Source of the DNA: Roseovarius litoreus
Lineage (GTDB): Bacteria > Pseudomonadota > Alphaproteobacteria > Rhodobacterales > Rhodobacteraceae
DNA length: 64,000 nt
Assembly (NCBI RefSeq): GCF_900142765.1
Contig: NZ_FRCB01000005.1
Span: 62,001 to 126,000, forward strand
Direction: 5' to 3'
Shown piece by piece: positions 34,722 through 43,785 of this stretch. The position numbers and the translations under genes were made by a program. Within the stretch, counting starts at the first letter, position 1. Each line of letters starts with the position of its first letter. The notes beneath the pieces were generated by a model that was not told where the DNA came from, ran no database searches, and saw only the letters and a program-made list of their open reading frames with translations.

Positions 34722-35798
34722 TCAGGCCGCGCGGAAATGCTTGCTGAGCTTAAGGCCCTGTCCCTGATAATTGGACTTGATGCCTGACCCGTAAAGCTGG
34801 TCAGGCACCTGGCTCATGCGTTCGTAAACCAGTCGCCCGACGATCTGCCCATGTTCCAGCACGAAAGGCGCCTCGTGACAGCGTACTTCGAGCACGCCGC
34901 GTGACCCGGCGCCGCCCGCCGCATCATGGCCGAAACCGGGGTCGAAAAAGCCCGCGTAATGCACCCGGAATTCACCGACCATGGCCAGATACGGGGCCAT
35001 TTCAGCGGCATAGGCCGGCGGTATATGCACCGCCTCGCGACTGACAAGGATATAGAACGCACCGGGATCAAGGATGATGCGCCCCTTGCTCGAATGCACC
35101 TCTTCCCAGTATTCCGCCGGATCATAGCCGCCGATCCTGTCCAGATCGATGATGCCGGTATGGGGTTTGGCGCGATATCCTACCAGACTGCCCGCAGCCG
35201 GCTTGAGGTCAACCGAAAACCCCAGACCGTCGCTGATGACCGCGTCGCCATCGACAAGCGGGGTATCCTCATGCAGCTGGCGCAACGCGGCGTCATCCAG
35301 CACGGCCTGACCCTCGCGAAAGCGAATCTGGTTGAGCCGCATACCGGGCCGCACCAGAACGGAAAACGAGCGCGGACATATCTCGGCATAAAGCGGGCCA
35401 GAATAGCCCATCGGAACGCGATCGAACTCGGTGCCGCCATCGGTGATCGTCCGTGTCAGCAAATCCAGCCGCCCTGTCGAGGATTTTGCATTGGCCACCG
35501 CCTGCAGGCTGTCGGGCAGGTCCAGCGATTCCATGAGCGGCACAACATAGACGCAGCCTTTCTCAAGAACCGCGCCTTGCGTCAGATCGATGCGGTGCAT
35601 CTCGAATTCGGGCAGCCGGTCGGCCACCGTGCACCCGTGACCGGCAAGAAACGACGCGCGCACGCGGTAGGCCACATCGCCAAGGCGCAAATCAAGGCTG
35701 GCCGGTTGAATCTGTTCCGGGGAAACGCCTGTTGTCGCTGAAATCCGTCCATCGGCAATCAGAGCCGAAATCTGCTGGCTGGCCAAAACACCGGTCAT
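34722..35798 (-). CDS. dcd: dCTP deaminase, double-length type
   Basis: A 358-residue protein, about twice the ~190 residues of the common Dcd. It deaminates dCTP to dUTP in thymidylate synthesis. The dUTPase-fold motifs are shared out: AKSSTGRLDLLTRTITDGGTEFD, quoted here only as AKSSTGRLDLLTRTITD, in the first half (about residues 101-117), and VHYAGFFDPGFGHD plus SGIKSNYQGQ in the second half. This looks like a tandem duplication in which each half kept part of the site. Start ATG 35798 (MTGVLASQQ) is chosen over a longer frame. Convergent with the 66-residue gene. Confidence 0.87.
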   Translation of the reverse strand: MTGVLASQQISALIADGRISATTGVSPEQIQPASLDLRLGDVAYRVRASFLAGHGCTVADRLPEFEMHRIDLTQGAVLEKGCVYVVPLMESLDLPDSLQAVANAKSSTGRLDLLTRTITDGGTEFDRVPMGYSGPLYAEICPRSFSVLVRPGMRLNQIRFREGQAVLDDAALRQLHEDTPLVDGDAVISDGLGFSVDLKPAAGSLVGYRAKPHTGIIDLDRIGGYDPAEYWEEVHSSKGRIILDPGAFYILVSREAVHIPPAYAAEMAPYLAMVGEFRVHYAGFFDPGFGHDAAGGAGSRGVLEVRCHEAPFVLEHGQIVGRLVYERMSQVPDQLYGSGIKSNYQGQGLKLSKHFRAA

Positions 35799-35889
35799 CT
35801 CGTCCCCTCTGATTGCCCGTGCCGAACAGTAACGGGCAGAATGCGCGCCGATGGTCAGCGTCGACAAGCAAGAGTGGGGACGGATTATT

Positions 35890-35966
35890 TGGTCGGGCTA
35901 GCAGGATTCGAACCTACGACCTCCCGTCCCCCAGACGGACGCGCTACCAGACTGCGCTATAGCCCG
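35890..35966 (-). tRNA. tRNA-Pro (anticodon GGG)
   Basis: 77 bases with CCA encoded. Acceptor CGGGCTA/TAGCCCG, D arm GCGC...GCGC, anticodon stem TCCGT/ACGGG with loop CTGGGGG (anticodon GGG), T arm GTAGG-TTCGAAT-CCTGC, discriminator A. It reads Pro CCC/CCU codons. On the same strand as the merR-ihfA-fabH operon, downstream of it. Confidence 0.95.
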
Positions 35967-35977
35967 ACTTGGGGTGT

Positions 35978-36005
35978 TACATACCTGTTTTGAGAACGGG
36001 AACAA
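35978..36005 (-). promoter_or_regulatory. possible tRNA-Pro promoter
   Basis: Minus strand TTGTTC, 16-base spacer, TATGTA, ending 12 bases before the tRNA 5' end. A fair match only, but the distance is right for a tRNA promoter. Confidence 0.4.
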
Positions 36006-36026
36006 GAGGAATTTGGAATTTTCCTC

Positions 36027-36983
36027 TCAGCTGTCGCGCCTATTTTCCGGGCGGTCCGTGACCTCGCGCAGACGTGCCATCAGGGTCCTGATCCGGTGAC
36101 GTCTTTCCTCGGTGGCGGGCGCGGTCAGCGTGGCCAATCGAGACAAAAGGCCCGCGTCGGCCGCCATGTCATCGGCGGGATCGTCGGGCAGGGTGATCAC
36201 AGCCGGTTTGGGCGCGGGCGGGGCAGGTGGCTCCGGTGCTGTCTCGGCGGGCGTGCTCTCGTCGATCTCAGCCTCAACGTCATCTTCAGCCACGGCTTCA
36301 ACCGCAGCCTCAACCTCGGCTTCAGCCTCAACCGCCTTGTCGGTGTCCGCGATATCCCTGCGCTGGCTGAAGCTGGGCATGACGGGGGCCGCCGCGTCGA
36401 CGTCTTCGCGCGCAGTCTCGGGCGCGTCCTCGGCGACCGCTGCATCGTCATCGCCGGGCGACATGTCGTCTTGCGCGCTGTCCTGACTGTCCTGCGCTGG
36501 CGTCTCGGGCACCTCGGCCAGTGGCTCGTCCGGCTCAACCTGCGCAGACGTCACCTCCTCGGCGGCAGGCTCGATCGCAGGTTCGCGATGCGCGGCCTCG
36601 GCAACCTCGATGTTGGGCTGCATGGCCACGATCTGCGCGCTGTCCTGCGCGCGATCCTCCGACGCCTCAACATGGGCTGAAGCGTCAACATACGCCTCAA
36701 GATCGCCATCGACAGGTTGGGACAAGGCCGCAACATGCCGCACGCCTTCTTCGCGCAGGATTTTCTGCACGCCCTTGATGGTCATGCCGTCATCATGCAG
36801 GAGCTTCTTGATCCCTCCAAGAAGCTCCATGTCCGCAGGTCTGTAATACCGCCGCCCGCCAGCCCGTTTGACGGGTTTCACCTGGCTGAACTTGCTTTCC
36901 CAGAAACGCAGAACATGCGCTGGCGTTTCCAGCCAGTCGGCCACTTCGCTGATGGTCCGGAAAGCGTCGGCGGATTTGGCCAT
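36027..36983 (-). CDS. MerR-family regulator with long acidic tail
   Basis: A 318-residue protein. Residues ~7-85 form a MerR-type winged helix ([20 protein letters not shown], then [14 protein letters not shown]). The rest is a long tail dominated by Ala, Glu, Asp and Pro (about residues 105-265), probably disordered, with a short ordered-looking end ([20 protein letters not shown]). It lacks the metal-binding cysteines of MerR and CueR. It follows ihfA by 14 bases and closes the fabH operon, a conserved arrangement in this order. Confidence 0.88.
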   Translation of the reverse strand: MAKSADAFRTISEVADWLETPAHVLRFWESKFSQVKPVKRAGGRRYYRPADMELLGGIKKLLHDDGMTIKGVQKILREEGVRHVAALSQPVDGDLEAYVDASAHVEASEDRAQDSAQIVAMQPNIEVAEAAHREPAIEPAAEEVTSAQVEPDEPLAEVPETPAQDSQDSAQDDMSPGDDDAAVAEDAPETAREDVDAAAPVMPSFSQRRDIADTDKAVEAEAEVEAAVEAVAEDDVEAEIDESTPAETAPEPPAPPAPKPAVITLPDDPADDMAADAGLLSRLATLTAPATEERRHRIRTLMARLREVTDRPENRRDS

Positions 36984-36997
36984 ATCCCGCTTTTATC

Positions 36998-37300
36998 CTA
37001 GCTTTTGTTGCCGGCCGAGACCCGATCTTTCATCAGATGAGAGGGACGAAAGGTCAGCACCCGGCGGGGGTTGATCGGAACCTCTTCTCCGGTCTTCGGA
37101 TTGCGGCCGACGCGCGCCGATTTTTCGCGTACGGAAAATGTTCCGAAAGACGAAATCTTGACTTGTTCGCCACGGACCAAAGCATCCGACATATGGGCCA
37201 ACACGCTTTCCACAAGCTCCGCGGAGTCATTTCGAGACAGCCCGACTTCGCGGAACACTGCCTCGCTCAGATCCATTCTGGTAAGTGTCTTTTCGCTCAT
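36998..37300 (-). CDS. ihfA: integration host factor subunit alpha
   Basis: A 100-residue nucleoid protein that pairs with IhfB to bend DNA sharply. The HU/IHF fold is intact, with the beta-arm tip [18 protein letters not shown] (about residues 64-81). The ATG at 37300 ([11 protein letters not shown]) has GAGGGATAGAG just upstream; a TTG-type extension further up is less likely. Length and the Lys/Arg pattern fit IhfA and not HU. Confidence 0.95.
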   Translation of the reverse strand: MSEKTLTRMDLSEAVFREVGLSRNDSAELVESVLAHMSDALVRGEQVKISSFGTFSVREKSARVGRNPKTGEEVPINPRRVLTFRPSHLMKDRVSAGNKS

Positions 37301-37403
37301 CTCTATCCCTCTGGTTTGCACAGACTGTAGGTCGGAAGGAATTTCCGAGTCAATCTCAACTACTTGAAGAGGTATCTTTAAGCGGATATCGCGCGATTTG
37401 ACA

Positions 37404-38378
37404 TCACCAGCGCAAGACTACCGCGCCCCAGGCGAGCCCCCCGCCGATGGCTTCCGACAGCACGAGATCGCCGCGCTTGATCCGGCCTTCGGCCACCCCC
37501 ACCGACAAGGCCAGCGGAATTGAGGCAGCCGAGGTGTTGCCGTGATCCTGCACCGTCACGATCACCTGATCCATGGACAGGCCCATTTTCTTGGCCGTGC
37601 CCTGGATGATGCGGATATTGGCCTGATGCGGCACGATCCAGTCCACATCCGTTCCCGTCAGACCGATCTTTTCCAGCGCATTCTGGGCGGTGCTGGTCAG
37701 TTTTTCCACCGCTTGCCGGAACAGCGGATTGCCCTGCATCCGCAATTTGCCGGCATGTCCCGTGCTCGATACCCCGCCATCCACATAGAGCATGTCGCGA
37801 TATCGACCGTCGGAATTCAGGTCCGCCGACAGAATGCCACGATCCTCCTTGGTGCCGTCACCTTCATGCGCGCGCAGCACCACTGCGCCCGCGCCATCTC
37901 CGAACAGAACGCAGGTCGAGCGATCGGTCCAGTCCATGATCCGGCTGAAAGTCTCGGCGCCGATCACCAGCAGACATTTTGCCTGTCCGGCGAGAATCAG
38001 CGCATTGGCATTGGTCAGCGCATAGATGAATCCCGCACAGACCGCCTGCACGTCAAAGCCGAATCCGCGTGTCATGCCAAGATCGCGCTGCACCATGGTC
38101 GCCACCGACGGAAAGGTCAGGTCCGGGGTCGAGGTGGCAACGATGATCCCGTCTATCGCATCCACATCCAGCCCCGCATTCTCCAGCGCTGCACGCGCCG
38201 CGCGCGCCGCAAGATCCGAGGTCGTCTGACCGTCTGCCGCGAAATGGCGTCGCTCGATACCGGACCGCGTTTTGATCCACTCGTCCGATGTGTCCAACGT
38301 CTTTTCAAACTCGGAGTTCGGGACGATACGGTCCGGCAGGTAGTGCCCGACGCCTTCAACGACGGCACGAAGCGTCAT
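37404..38378 (-). CDS. fabH: beta-ketoacyl-ACP synthase III
   Basis: A 324-residue thiolase-fold enzyme that starts fatty-acid synthesis by condensing acetyl-CoA with malonyl-ACP. The catalytic triad is visible: Cys in [12 protein letters not shown] (about residue 113), His in [12 protein letters not shown] (~250-254), and Asn in [13 protein letters not shown] (~281). Its start overlaps the plsX stop in an ATGA. The pairing plsX-fabH is the usual lipid operon. Confidence 0.97.
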   Translation of the reverse strand: MTLRAVVEGVGHYLPDRIVPNSEFEKTLDTSDEWIKTRSGIERRHFAADGQTTSDLAARAARAALENAGLDVDAIDGIIVATSTPDLTFPSVATMVQRDLGMTRGFGFDVQAVCAGFIYALTNANALILAGQAKCLLVIGAETFSRIMDWTDRSTCVLFGDGAGAVVLRAHEGDGTKEDRGILSADLNSDGRYRDMLYVDGGVSSTGHAGKLRMQGNPLFRQAVEKLTSTAQNALEKIGLTGTDVDWIVPHQANIRIIQGTAKKMGLSMDQVIVTVQDHGNTSAASIPLALSVGVAEGRIKRGDLVLSEAIGGGLAWGAVVLRW

Positions 38379-39481
38379 TCGGTTTCACCGTTATTTCTTG
38401 TTTCTGCTGTGGCATCTTGGTCAAGCATGTTGGCGGATGCAACCCTTGCAGCCAGCTTTTCCGAAAAGCCTTTCTGCGCCAACTCATAGGCCAGCTTTAC
38501 CGCCGACGAAACCCCCGTCGGATCGGCCGATCCGTGCGATTTCACCACCGTTCCATTCAGCCCGAGGAACACGCCGCCATTCGCGCGGCGCGGATCGATC
38601 CGCTTTTTCAGCCGCCGCAGCGACGTATAGGCCAGCACCGATGCAAGCTGCGACAGCGGTGAATACCGGAACGCTTCGCGCAGCAGCTGCGAGATCAGTT
38701 GCGCGATCCCTTCGCCGGTCTTCAGAGCCACATTGCCGGTGAACCCGTCGGTCACGATCACATCGCACACGGTGCCCGGCAGATCGCGCCCCTCGACGAA
38801 GCCCACGAATTCGAAATCCGCATGGCGCGCATTGGCGGAAATGAGGTCATAGGCCTCTTTCAGCTCGGCGCGGCCCTTGTGCTCTTCGGTGCCCACATTC
38901 AGCAGACCGACCCTCGGCCGCTCCAGCCCGAATCCATTGCGCGCATAGGAGGTTCCCATCAGCGCATATTGCATCAGGTCCTTGGCATCGGCCCGGATAT
39001 CCGCGCCCCCGTCCAGCATGATGTTGAACCCTTGCGGATTGCGCGAGGGCCACATCACCGCGATGGCGGGCCGGTAAATTCCGCCCAGCTTGCGCAGCCG
39101 CATCACCGACAGCAGCATCAGCGCGCCGGTATTGCCACACGACACACAGACCGTCGCCTCACCGTTGCGCACGGATTCCAGCGCCGACCACATCGAGGTC
39201 TCGCGCCCGTTGCGCAGCACGTGGCTCGGCTTGTCCTCCATCTCCACGACATCGGCGGCATGCCTGATCTCGCAGCGCCCCGCAAGGTTGCTCCGCTTGG
39301 CCACCAGAGGTTCCAGAACCTCTTTCGGGCCATGCAGGATGAAGCCGATATCGGGGTTTTTCTTGGCCGAAAGCGAAATGCCGGCAACAACGGTTGCCGG
39401 CCCTTCATCGCCACCCATGGCGTCTACGGAGATAACGGTGCGTCCGGCGCGCGCGCGAGAATGGTCCATTCCTGCGGTCAT
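38375..39481 (-). CDS. plsX: phosphate acyltransferase PlsX
   Basis: A 368-residue enzyme that makes acyl-phosphate from acyl-ACP for phospholipid synthesis. The N-terminal VISVDAMGGDEGPATVVAG and the central VSCGNTGALMLLSVMRL are family signatures, as is DVIVTDGFTGNVALKTGEG. ATG 39481 is chosen for its GGGGG about 11 bases upstream; ATG 39469 is an alternative. It lies 23 bases downstream of rpmF and is translationally coupled to fabH. Confidence 0.96.
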   Translation of the reverse strand: MTAGMDHSRARAGRTVISVDAMGGDEGPATVVAGISLSAKKNPDIGFILHGPKEVLEPLVAKRSNLAGRCEIRHAADVVEMEDKPSHVLRNGRETSMWSALESVRNGEATVCVSCGNTGALMLLSVMRLRKLGGIYRPAIAVMWPSRNPQGFNIMLDGGADIRADAKDLMQYALMGTSYARNGFGLERPRVGLLNVGTEEHKGRAELKEAYDLISANARHADFEFVGFVEGRDLPGTVCDVIVTDGFTGNVALKTGEGIAQLISQLLREAFRYSPLSQLASVLAYTSLRRLKKRIDPRRANGGVFLGLNGTVVKSHGSADPTGVSSAVKLAYELAQKGFSEKLAARVASANMLDQDATAETRNNGETE

Positions 39482-39504
39482 GCGGACGTCCGCCCCCTGG
39501 ATGC

Positions 39505-39711
39505 TCAGGCTGCGTCGTCGTCCAGATCGACGTCATCAACCATCGCGACCACTTCACGATCCGCGTAATGGCCACAGGCCGCGCAGATGTGATGCGGGCG
39601 CTTCAGCTCGCCGCAATTGGGGCATTCGTTGGGGTTGGCCGCAACGAGCGCGTCATGGGCGCGGCGATTGTTGCGGCGCGATTTCGATACCTTGTTCTGT
39701 TGGACAGCCAT
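39505..39711 (-). CDS. rpmF: 50S ribosomal protein L32
   Basis: A 68-residue ribosomal protein beginning [19 protein letters not shown], with a zinc-binding pair of CxxC motifs ([18 protein letters not shown], about residues 30-47). This is the zinc-dependent (C+) form; a zinc-independent copy is not in the window. The C-terminus is acidic ([10 protein letters not shown]). It sits between the DUF177 gene and plsX. Confidence 0.97.
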   Translation of the reverse strand: MAVQQNKVSKSRRNNRRAHDALVAANPNECPNCGELKRPHHICAACGHYADREVVAMVDDVDLDDDAA

Positions 39712-39864
39712 GTCGCAACCTCAATTTCCTGTGGGCCAGACCAGCCCTGTTTCACGAGTGTCCGCGGCTCATAATCCGTAGTGAGCCGGCGGTTCAACCC
39801 CAAATTCCGGTGGAAGCGCGAAAATACAGTGAATCGCCATCAGAGCAAGCCGTTTTTTGCCTGC

Positions 39865-40419
39865 TCAGCCTTTGTCTTCGAGTTTCTTTTTCAGCTCGGC
39901 GAGTTTTGCAAAGGGTTTGCGTTCTTCGGGGGCGATCGGCTCCGCGTCCGGCGGGGTGACCTCGGCCCCGTCAAAGCTGGCGGCATCGCTGCGCGGATAG
40001 TCGGGCAGGGCGAGTGTCAGCGCCTCGATCATCACCGCGGCCACATCGATCACATCCGCCAACGGCTCTTGCGTGTCGTCTTGTGGCATTTCCTGCTCAT
40101 CGGCGAGCGCTTCATCCGGCATCTCGGCCAGGAACAGCCGGGTGATGTCCTCGTCCAGCCGCGTCTTCACGGGCTCCAGCGTCACCACGCAAGGCTGCAC
40201 GACCGTCGCCCCGAGCCGCGCGTCAAGCTGCCAGTCGCGCCGCCCGACCGAGCGTATCTCGCCTGTGAATGACAATTTGCGCAGCCCCAGAAGCCCAAGT
40301 TGCCCGCAGATCGCATCAGTCTCGTCCCTCGAAGGGCGTAGAATGAACTGCGTCGGGCTGTGGGACGAAAGGTCCTTCACGCGGTAAACCGTCTTGTTGG
40401 AGACATTGTCTTGCGTCAA
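39865..40419 (-). CDS. DUF177 (YceD) family protein
   Basis: 184 residues from TTG 40419 (TQDNVSNKTVYRVKDLSS), with GGAAGAG about eight bases upstream. The protein has the CxL/acidic pattern of DUF177: VQPCVVTLEPVKTRLDEDI near residues 84-102 and a long acidic middle. The family is linked to 23S rRNA or ribosome assembly in plants and bacteria and nearly always precedes rpmF, as here (153 bases). No nucleic-acid motif is visible beyond that. Confidence 0.88.
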   Translation of the reverse strand: MTQDNVSNKTVYRVKDLSSHSPTQFILRPSRDETDAICGQLGLLGLRKLSFTGEIRSVGRRDWQLDARLGATVVQPCVVTLEPVKTRLDEDITRLFLAEMPDEALADEQEMPQDDTQEPLADVIDVAAVMIEALTLALPDYPRSDAASFDGAEVTPPDAEPIAPEERKPFAKLAELKKKLEDKG

Positions 40420-40466
40420 GGCACTCTCTTCCTTTCTTGAACCTGTGGCCCACCTTGTTGTAAGCG

Positions 40467-40495
40467 GGATAAAAGGCAATGCGTGCCAAGATCAA
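40467..40495 (-). promoter_or_regulatory. possible promoter of the DUF177-rpmF-plsX-fabH operon
   Basis: Minus strand TTGATC, 17-base spacer, TTATCC, about 48 bases upstream of the DUF177 start. It overlaps the upstream region of the divergent bamE gene. Confidence 0.4.
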
Positions 40496-40505
40496 GAGGG
40501 CGGAC

Positions 40506-40961
40506 ATGATTGGTATCAGACAGCGACTGCGCGGCACCATGCTTGCGCTTGGTGTTCTTGCCCTCTCCGCCTGTTCCGCGACCTACCAGAACCACGGCTA
40601 TATCCCGCCCGAGGAAGACCTCCAACAGCTTGTCGTCGGGGTCGACACGCGTGCGACCGTCGATGACGTGATCGGCCCGCCCTCTACTTCGGGCGTTCTG
40701 GAACAGGGCGATTACTACTATGTGCGCAGCCGGATCCGCGAATACGGCATGTACCGCCCCGAGGTGGTCGAGCGCCAGGTGCTCGCCATCAGCTTCGACA
40801 GTACCGACACGATCGCCAATATCGAGCGGTTCGGTCTCGAGGATGGTGTGGTCGTGCCGCTCTCGCGCCGGGTGACCGAATCTTCCGTGGTCGACAACAA
40901 TTTCCTGCGCCAGTTGCTCAGCAATATCGGCAATATCGATCCGGGCGATATCTTCAACTGA
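40506..40961 (+). CDS. bamE: outer-membrane assembly lipoprotein BamE/SmpA-like
   Basis: 151 residues from ATG 40506, with AGAGGG seven bases upstream. The N-terminus ends in LGVLALSACSAT, a lipobox with the lipidation cysteine. The body YQNHGYIPPEEDLQQLVVG then DTRATVDDVIGPPSTSG matches the SmpA/OmlA (BamE) fold, which helps the BAM complex insert beta-barrel proteins. It is divergent from the DUF177 gene. Confidence 0.9.
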   Translation: MIGIRQRLRGTMLALGVLALSACSATYQNHGYIPPEEDLQQLVVGVDTRATVDDVIGPPSTSGVLEQGDYYYVRSRIREYGMYRPEVVERQVLAISFDSTDTIANIERFGLEDGVVVPLSRRVTESSVVDNNFLRQLLSNIGNIDPGDIFN

Positions 40962-41039
40962 TGTCCGTCATGCCTGCGTCACGACTTGTGTGATACGCGA
41001 TACCCAAGTAGCTTTCGGCGTGACTTGGGGTTTGGCCTG

Positions 41040-41834
41040 ATGACGGCATTGAACAAGGGGCGCTACTCGGCACGGATCGCACAGAGTGCGGCCGATCTGG
41101 TTGCCTGCCAGCGGCTCAGGGCGCTGGCCTTTCTGAAATCCACCGATCCCGACCGGCTGGACCGCGATCCGTTCGACGCGACCTGCTCGCATTTCATGGT
41201 CGAAGAGCAGCATAGCGGCCGTCTGGTGTGCTGCTTTCGTCTGCTGCACCTGACAGGCGGCGCCGAGATCGAGCGCAGCTATTCGGCGCAATTCTATGAA
41301 TTGTCGGCCTTGTCCGCCTTCGAGGGTCCGATGATCGAACTTGGGCGATTCTGTATCCATCCAGACATGCGCGACCCCGATATCCTGCGTGTCGCATGGG
41401 GGGCCATGACGCGCTATGTCGATCAGCACGGGGTCGAGATGCTGTTCGGCTGTTCGTCCTTTCAAGGCGTCGATGCCGAGACCTATCTGGATGCCTTCGC
41501 GATGCTTGCGGCACGCCATATCGCACCGCGTCGCTGGCTGCCCCGGATCAAGGCACCCTCGGTCTTTCGATTCGCGCAAAAGCTTGCCCGCCGCCGGCCC
41601 GACACAAGACTGGCCATGCTGCGGATGCCGCCCTTGCTGCGGACCTATCTCTTGATGGGCGGGTGGGTCAGCGATCATGCCGTGGTCGATCGCCAGCTGG
41701 ATACGCTGCATGTGTTCACCGGGCTGGAAATCGCCGCCATTCCGGATGCGCGCAAGCGGCTGTTGCGCGCCGTGGCGGCCCCCTCCGGCGATCCCGTGAT
41801 GCACCGACGCGATACCGACGTGATACCGACGTGA
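41040..41834 (+). CDS. olsB: L-ornithine N-alpha-acyltransferase (ornithine lipid synthesis)
   Basis: A 264-residue GNAT-fold acyltransferase that transfers a 3-hydroxyacyl group from ACP to ornithine, the first step to phosphate-free ornithine lipids. Landmarks: RYSARIAQSAADLVACQRLR, the conserved MIELGRFCIHPDMRD (about residues 98-112) and LFGCSSFQGVDAE. ATG 41040 is chosen (MTALNKGRYS). The last residues (TDVIPT) are encoded by the 11-bp tandem repeat at 41803. The usual second-step gene olsA does not follow. Confidence 0.9.
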   Translation: MTALNKGRYSARIAQSAADLVACQRLRALAFLKSTDPDRLDRDPFDATCSHFMVEEQHSGRLVCCFRLLHLTGGAEIERSYSAQFYELSALSAFEGPMIELGRFCIHPDMRDPDILRVAWGAMTRYVDQHGVEMLFGCSSFQGVDAETYLDAFAMLAARHIAPRRWLPRIKAPSVFRFAQKLARRRPDTRLAMLRMPPLLRTYLLMGGWVSDHAVVDRQLDTLHVFTGLEIAAIPDARKRLLRAVAAPSGDPVMHRRDTDVIPT

Positions 41835-41846
41835 TACCGACATGCG
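41803..41846 (-). repeat. 11-bp tandem repeat array A
   Basis: Four units read on the plus strand as ACCGACGCGAT, ACCGACGTGAT, ACCGACGTGAT, ACCGACATGCG; the minus strand carries the consensus GTCGGTATCAC seen in arrays B and C. It spans the olsB stop codon. Confidence 0.85.
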
Positions 41847-41896
41847 TTTTTGCGCCACCGCTTGACGCCACCCTGGCCGCGGGATAGCCCGCGTTC

Positions 41897-43732
41897 ATGG
41901 CACGTGCACCGCTTCTCCAGCTCTCGGATATCTCGCTCACCTTCGGCGGAGGGCCGATCTTCGACGGGGTCTCTCTGGTCATTCAGCCGGGGGACCGGGT
42001 GGCCTTGGTGGGGCGGAACGGATCGGGGAAATCGACGCTGATGAAGGTCATGGCCGGTCTTGTCGAGGCGGACAAGGGCGAGCGTGTGGTGCCCCCGGGA
42101 ACGAGTGTTGGATACATGGAGCAACACCCTGAAATGGCAGGGTTTTCCACGTTGGGCGAATTTGCCGCCAGCACGCTTGATCCGGCCGAGCATTACCGTG
42201 TCGAGATGGCGGCGGAGGGTCTCAAGTTCGACCCGTCAACCCCCGTCGCAACCGCCTCGGGCGGCGAGAGACGGCGGGCCGCGCTGGCCAAACTGATGGC
42301 CGAAGCGCCGGATCTGATGCTGCTGGACGAGCCGACCAACCATCTCGACATCGAAGCGATCGCCTGGCTCGAGGCCGAGTTGACGCAAACCCGCGCGGCC
42401 TTTGTGCTGATCAGCCACGACCGCGCGTTTTTACGCGAACTTACCCGTGCAACCCTCTGGATAGACAGGGGAAAAATACTTCGTCAGGAAAAGGGTTTCG
42501 ACGCGTTCGAAGCCTGGCGTGACAAAGTGTGGGAAGAAGAGGACCAGGCCCGCCACAAGCTTGACCGCAAGATCAAGGCCGAAGCCCGATGGGCCGTCGA
42601 GGGAATCAGCGCCCGCCGCAAACGCAATCAGGGCCGCGTCCGGAACCTTCAAGCCATGCGCGCCGAACGTTCGGCTCAGATCAGGCGTCAGGGCGCCGCC
42701 GCCATGGGGCTGGAAGCTGGGCAGAAATCGGGCAAGCGCGTTATTGAAGCGCGTGGGATTTCAAAGGTTTACGATGGAAAGCCGATCCTGCGCGATTTCT
42801 CGATCCGCATCCAGCGCGGCGAGCGTCTGGCCTTTGTCGGACCCAACGGGGTGGGCAAGACCACCCTGCTGAAGATGCTTCTGAAAGAGGTCGAGCCGGA
42901 TACCGGCACGGTCGAGCATGGCACCAACCTGATGCCCGCCGTCTTCGATCAGGCGCGCGCACAGCTTGATCCGGAAATGACGCTCTGGGACAGTCTGACC
43001 GGTGACAAGGACATGCGCGTTTCGGGCCAGGCGGATCAGGTCATGGTACGTGGACAGCCGCGACATGTGGTTGGCTATCTCAAGGACTTCCTGTTCGATG
43101 AGCGGCAGGCAAGAGCGCCTGTTAAGTCCTTGTCAGGCGGGGAAAAAGCGCGTTTGCTTCTGGCCAAGTTGATGGCGCGGGAAAGCAATCTTCTGGTGTT
43201 GGACGAACCGACCAACGATCTGGATATCGAAACGCTCGACCTGTTGCAGGAACTTCTGGACGACTATGACGGGACGGTTCTTCTGGTCAGTCACGACCGG
43301 GATTTCCTTGACCGGATCGCGACCACGACCATTGCGATGGAAGGCGACGGGCAGGCGACGGTCTATGCCGGTGGATGGTCGGACTACCGCGCCCAAAGGG
43401 CCGAGGCCATGGCCGGGAAAGAACTCCCGGCAGAGCCTAAAAAGCCCACAAAAACAACGGCAAAGCAAGAGACGCCCACCCCGCGAAACTCCGCCAAATC
43501 CAAGCTGTCCTTTACTGAAAAGCACAGGCTCGAGACGCTACCCGACGAGATCGCGCGACTGGAGGCCGAGATCGCCAAGCTGGAAAGCCTGCTGGCCGAT
43601 CCGCAGCTTTTCACCCGCGAACCGGTCAAGTTTCAAAAGGCGACCGAGGCCTTGACCAGCCGTCAGGCGGCGCTGAGTGCCGCCGAGGACGAGTGGATGG
43701 CGCTTGAGGAAAAAGCCGAAAATCTCGGCTGA
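41897..43732 (+). CDS. uup: ABC-F family ATPase (Uup-like)
   Basis: A 611-residue soluble protein with two ATP-binding cassettes and no membrane part: Walker A GRNGSGKST (~36) and GPNGVGKTT (~316), signatures ASGGERRRAAL and LSGGEKARLLL, Walker B LMLLDEPTNHLD and LLVLDEPTNDLD. The linker between cassettes is charged, and the C-terminal ~95 residues form a coiled coil, as in Uup, which acts on ribosomes or branched DNA. It begins 62 bases after olsB. Confidence 0.94.
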   Translation: MARAPLLQLSDISLTFGGGPIFDGVSLVIQPGDRVALVGRNGSGKSTLMKVMAGLVEADKGERVVPPGTSVGYMEQHPEMAGFSTLGEFAASTLDPAEHYRVEMAAEGLKFDPSTPVATASGGERRRAALAKLMAEAPDLMLLDEPTNHLDIEAIAWLEAELTQTRAAFVLISHDRAFLRELTRATLWIDRGKILRQEKGFDAFEAWRDKVWEEEDQARHKLDRKIKAEARWAVEGISARRKRNQGRVRNLQAMRAERSAQIRRQGAAAMGLEAGQKSGKRVIEARGISKVYDGKPILRDFSIRIQRGERLAFVGPNGVGKTTLLKMLLKEVEPDTGTVEHGTNLMPAVFDQARAQLDPEMTLWDSLTGDKDMRVSGQADQVMVRGQPRHVVGYLKDFLFDERQARAPVKSLSGGEKARLLLAKLMARESNLLVLDEPTNDLDIETLDLLQELLDDYDGTVLLVSHDRDFLDRIATTTIAMEGDGQATVYAGGWSDYRAQRAEAMAGKELPAEPKKPTKTTAKQETPTPRNSAKSKLSFTEKHRLETLPDEIARLEAEIAKLESLLADPQLFTREPVKFQKATEALTSRQAALSAAEDEWMALEEKAENLG

Positions 43733-43740
43733 ATCGGCGT

Positions 43741-43784
43741 GTCGGTATTGCGTCGGTATCACGTCGGTATAACGTCGGTGCTGT
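43741..43784 (+). repeat. 11-bp tandem repeat array B
   Basis: GTCGGTATTGC, GTCGGTATCAC, GTCGGTATAAC, GTCGGTGCTGT: four consecutive units between the uup stop and the channel ATG, which follows one base after the last unit. The array thus occupies the 5' leader and any ribosome-binding position of the channel gene. Confidence 0.85.
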
Positions 43785-43785
43785 C

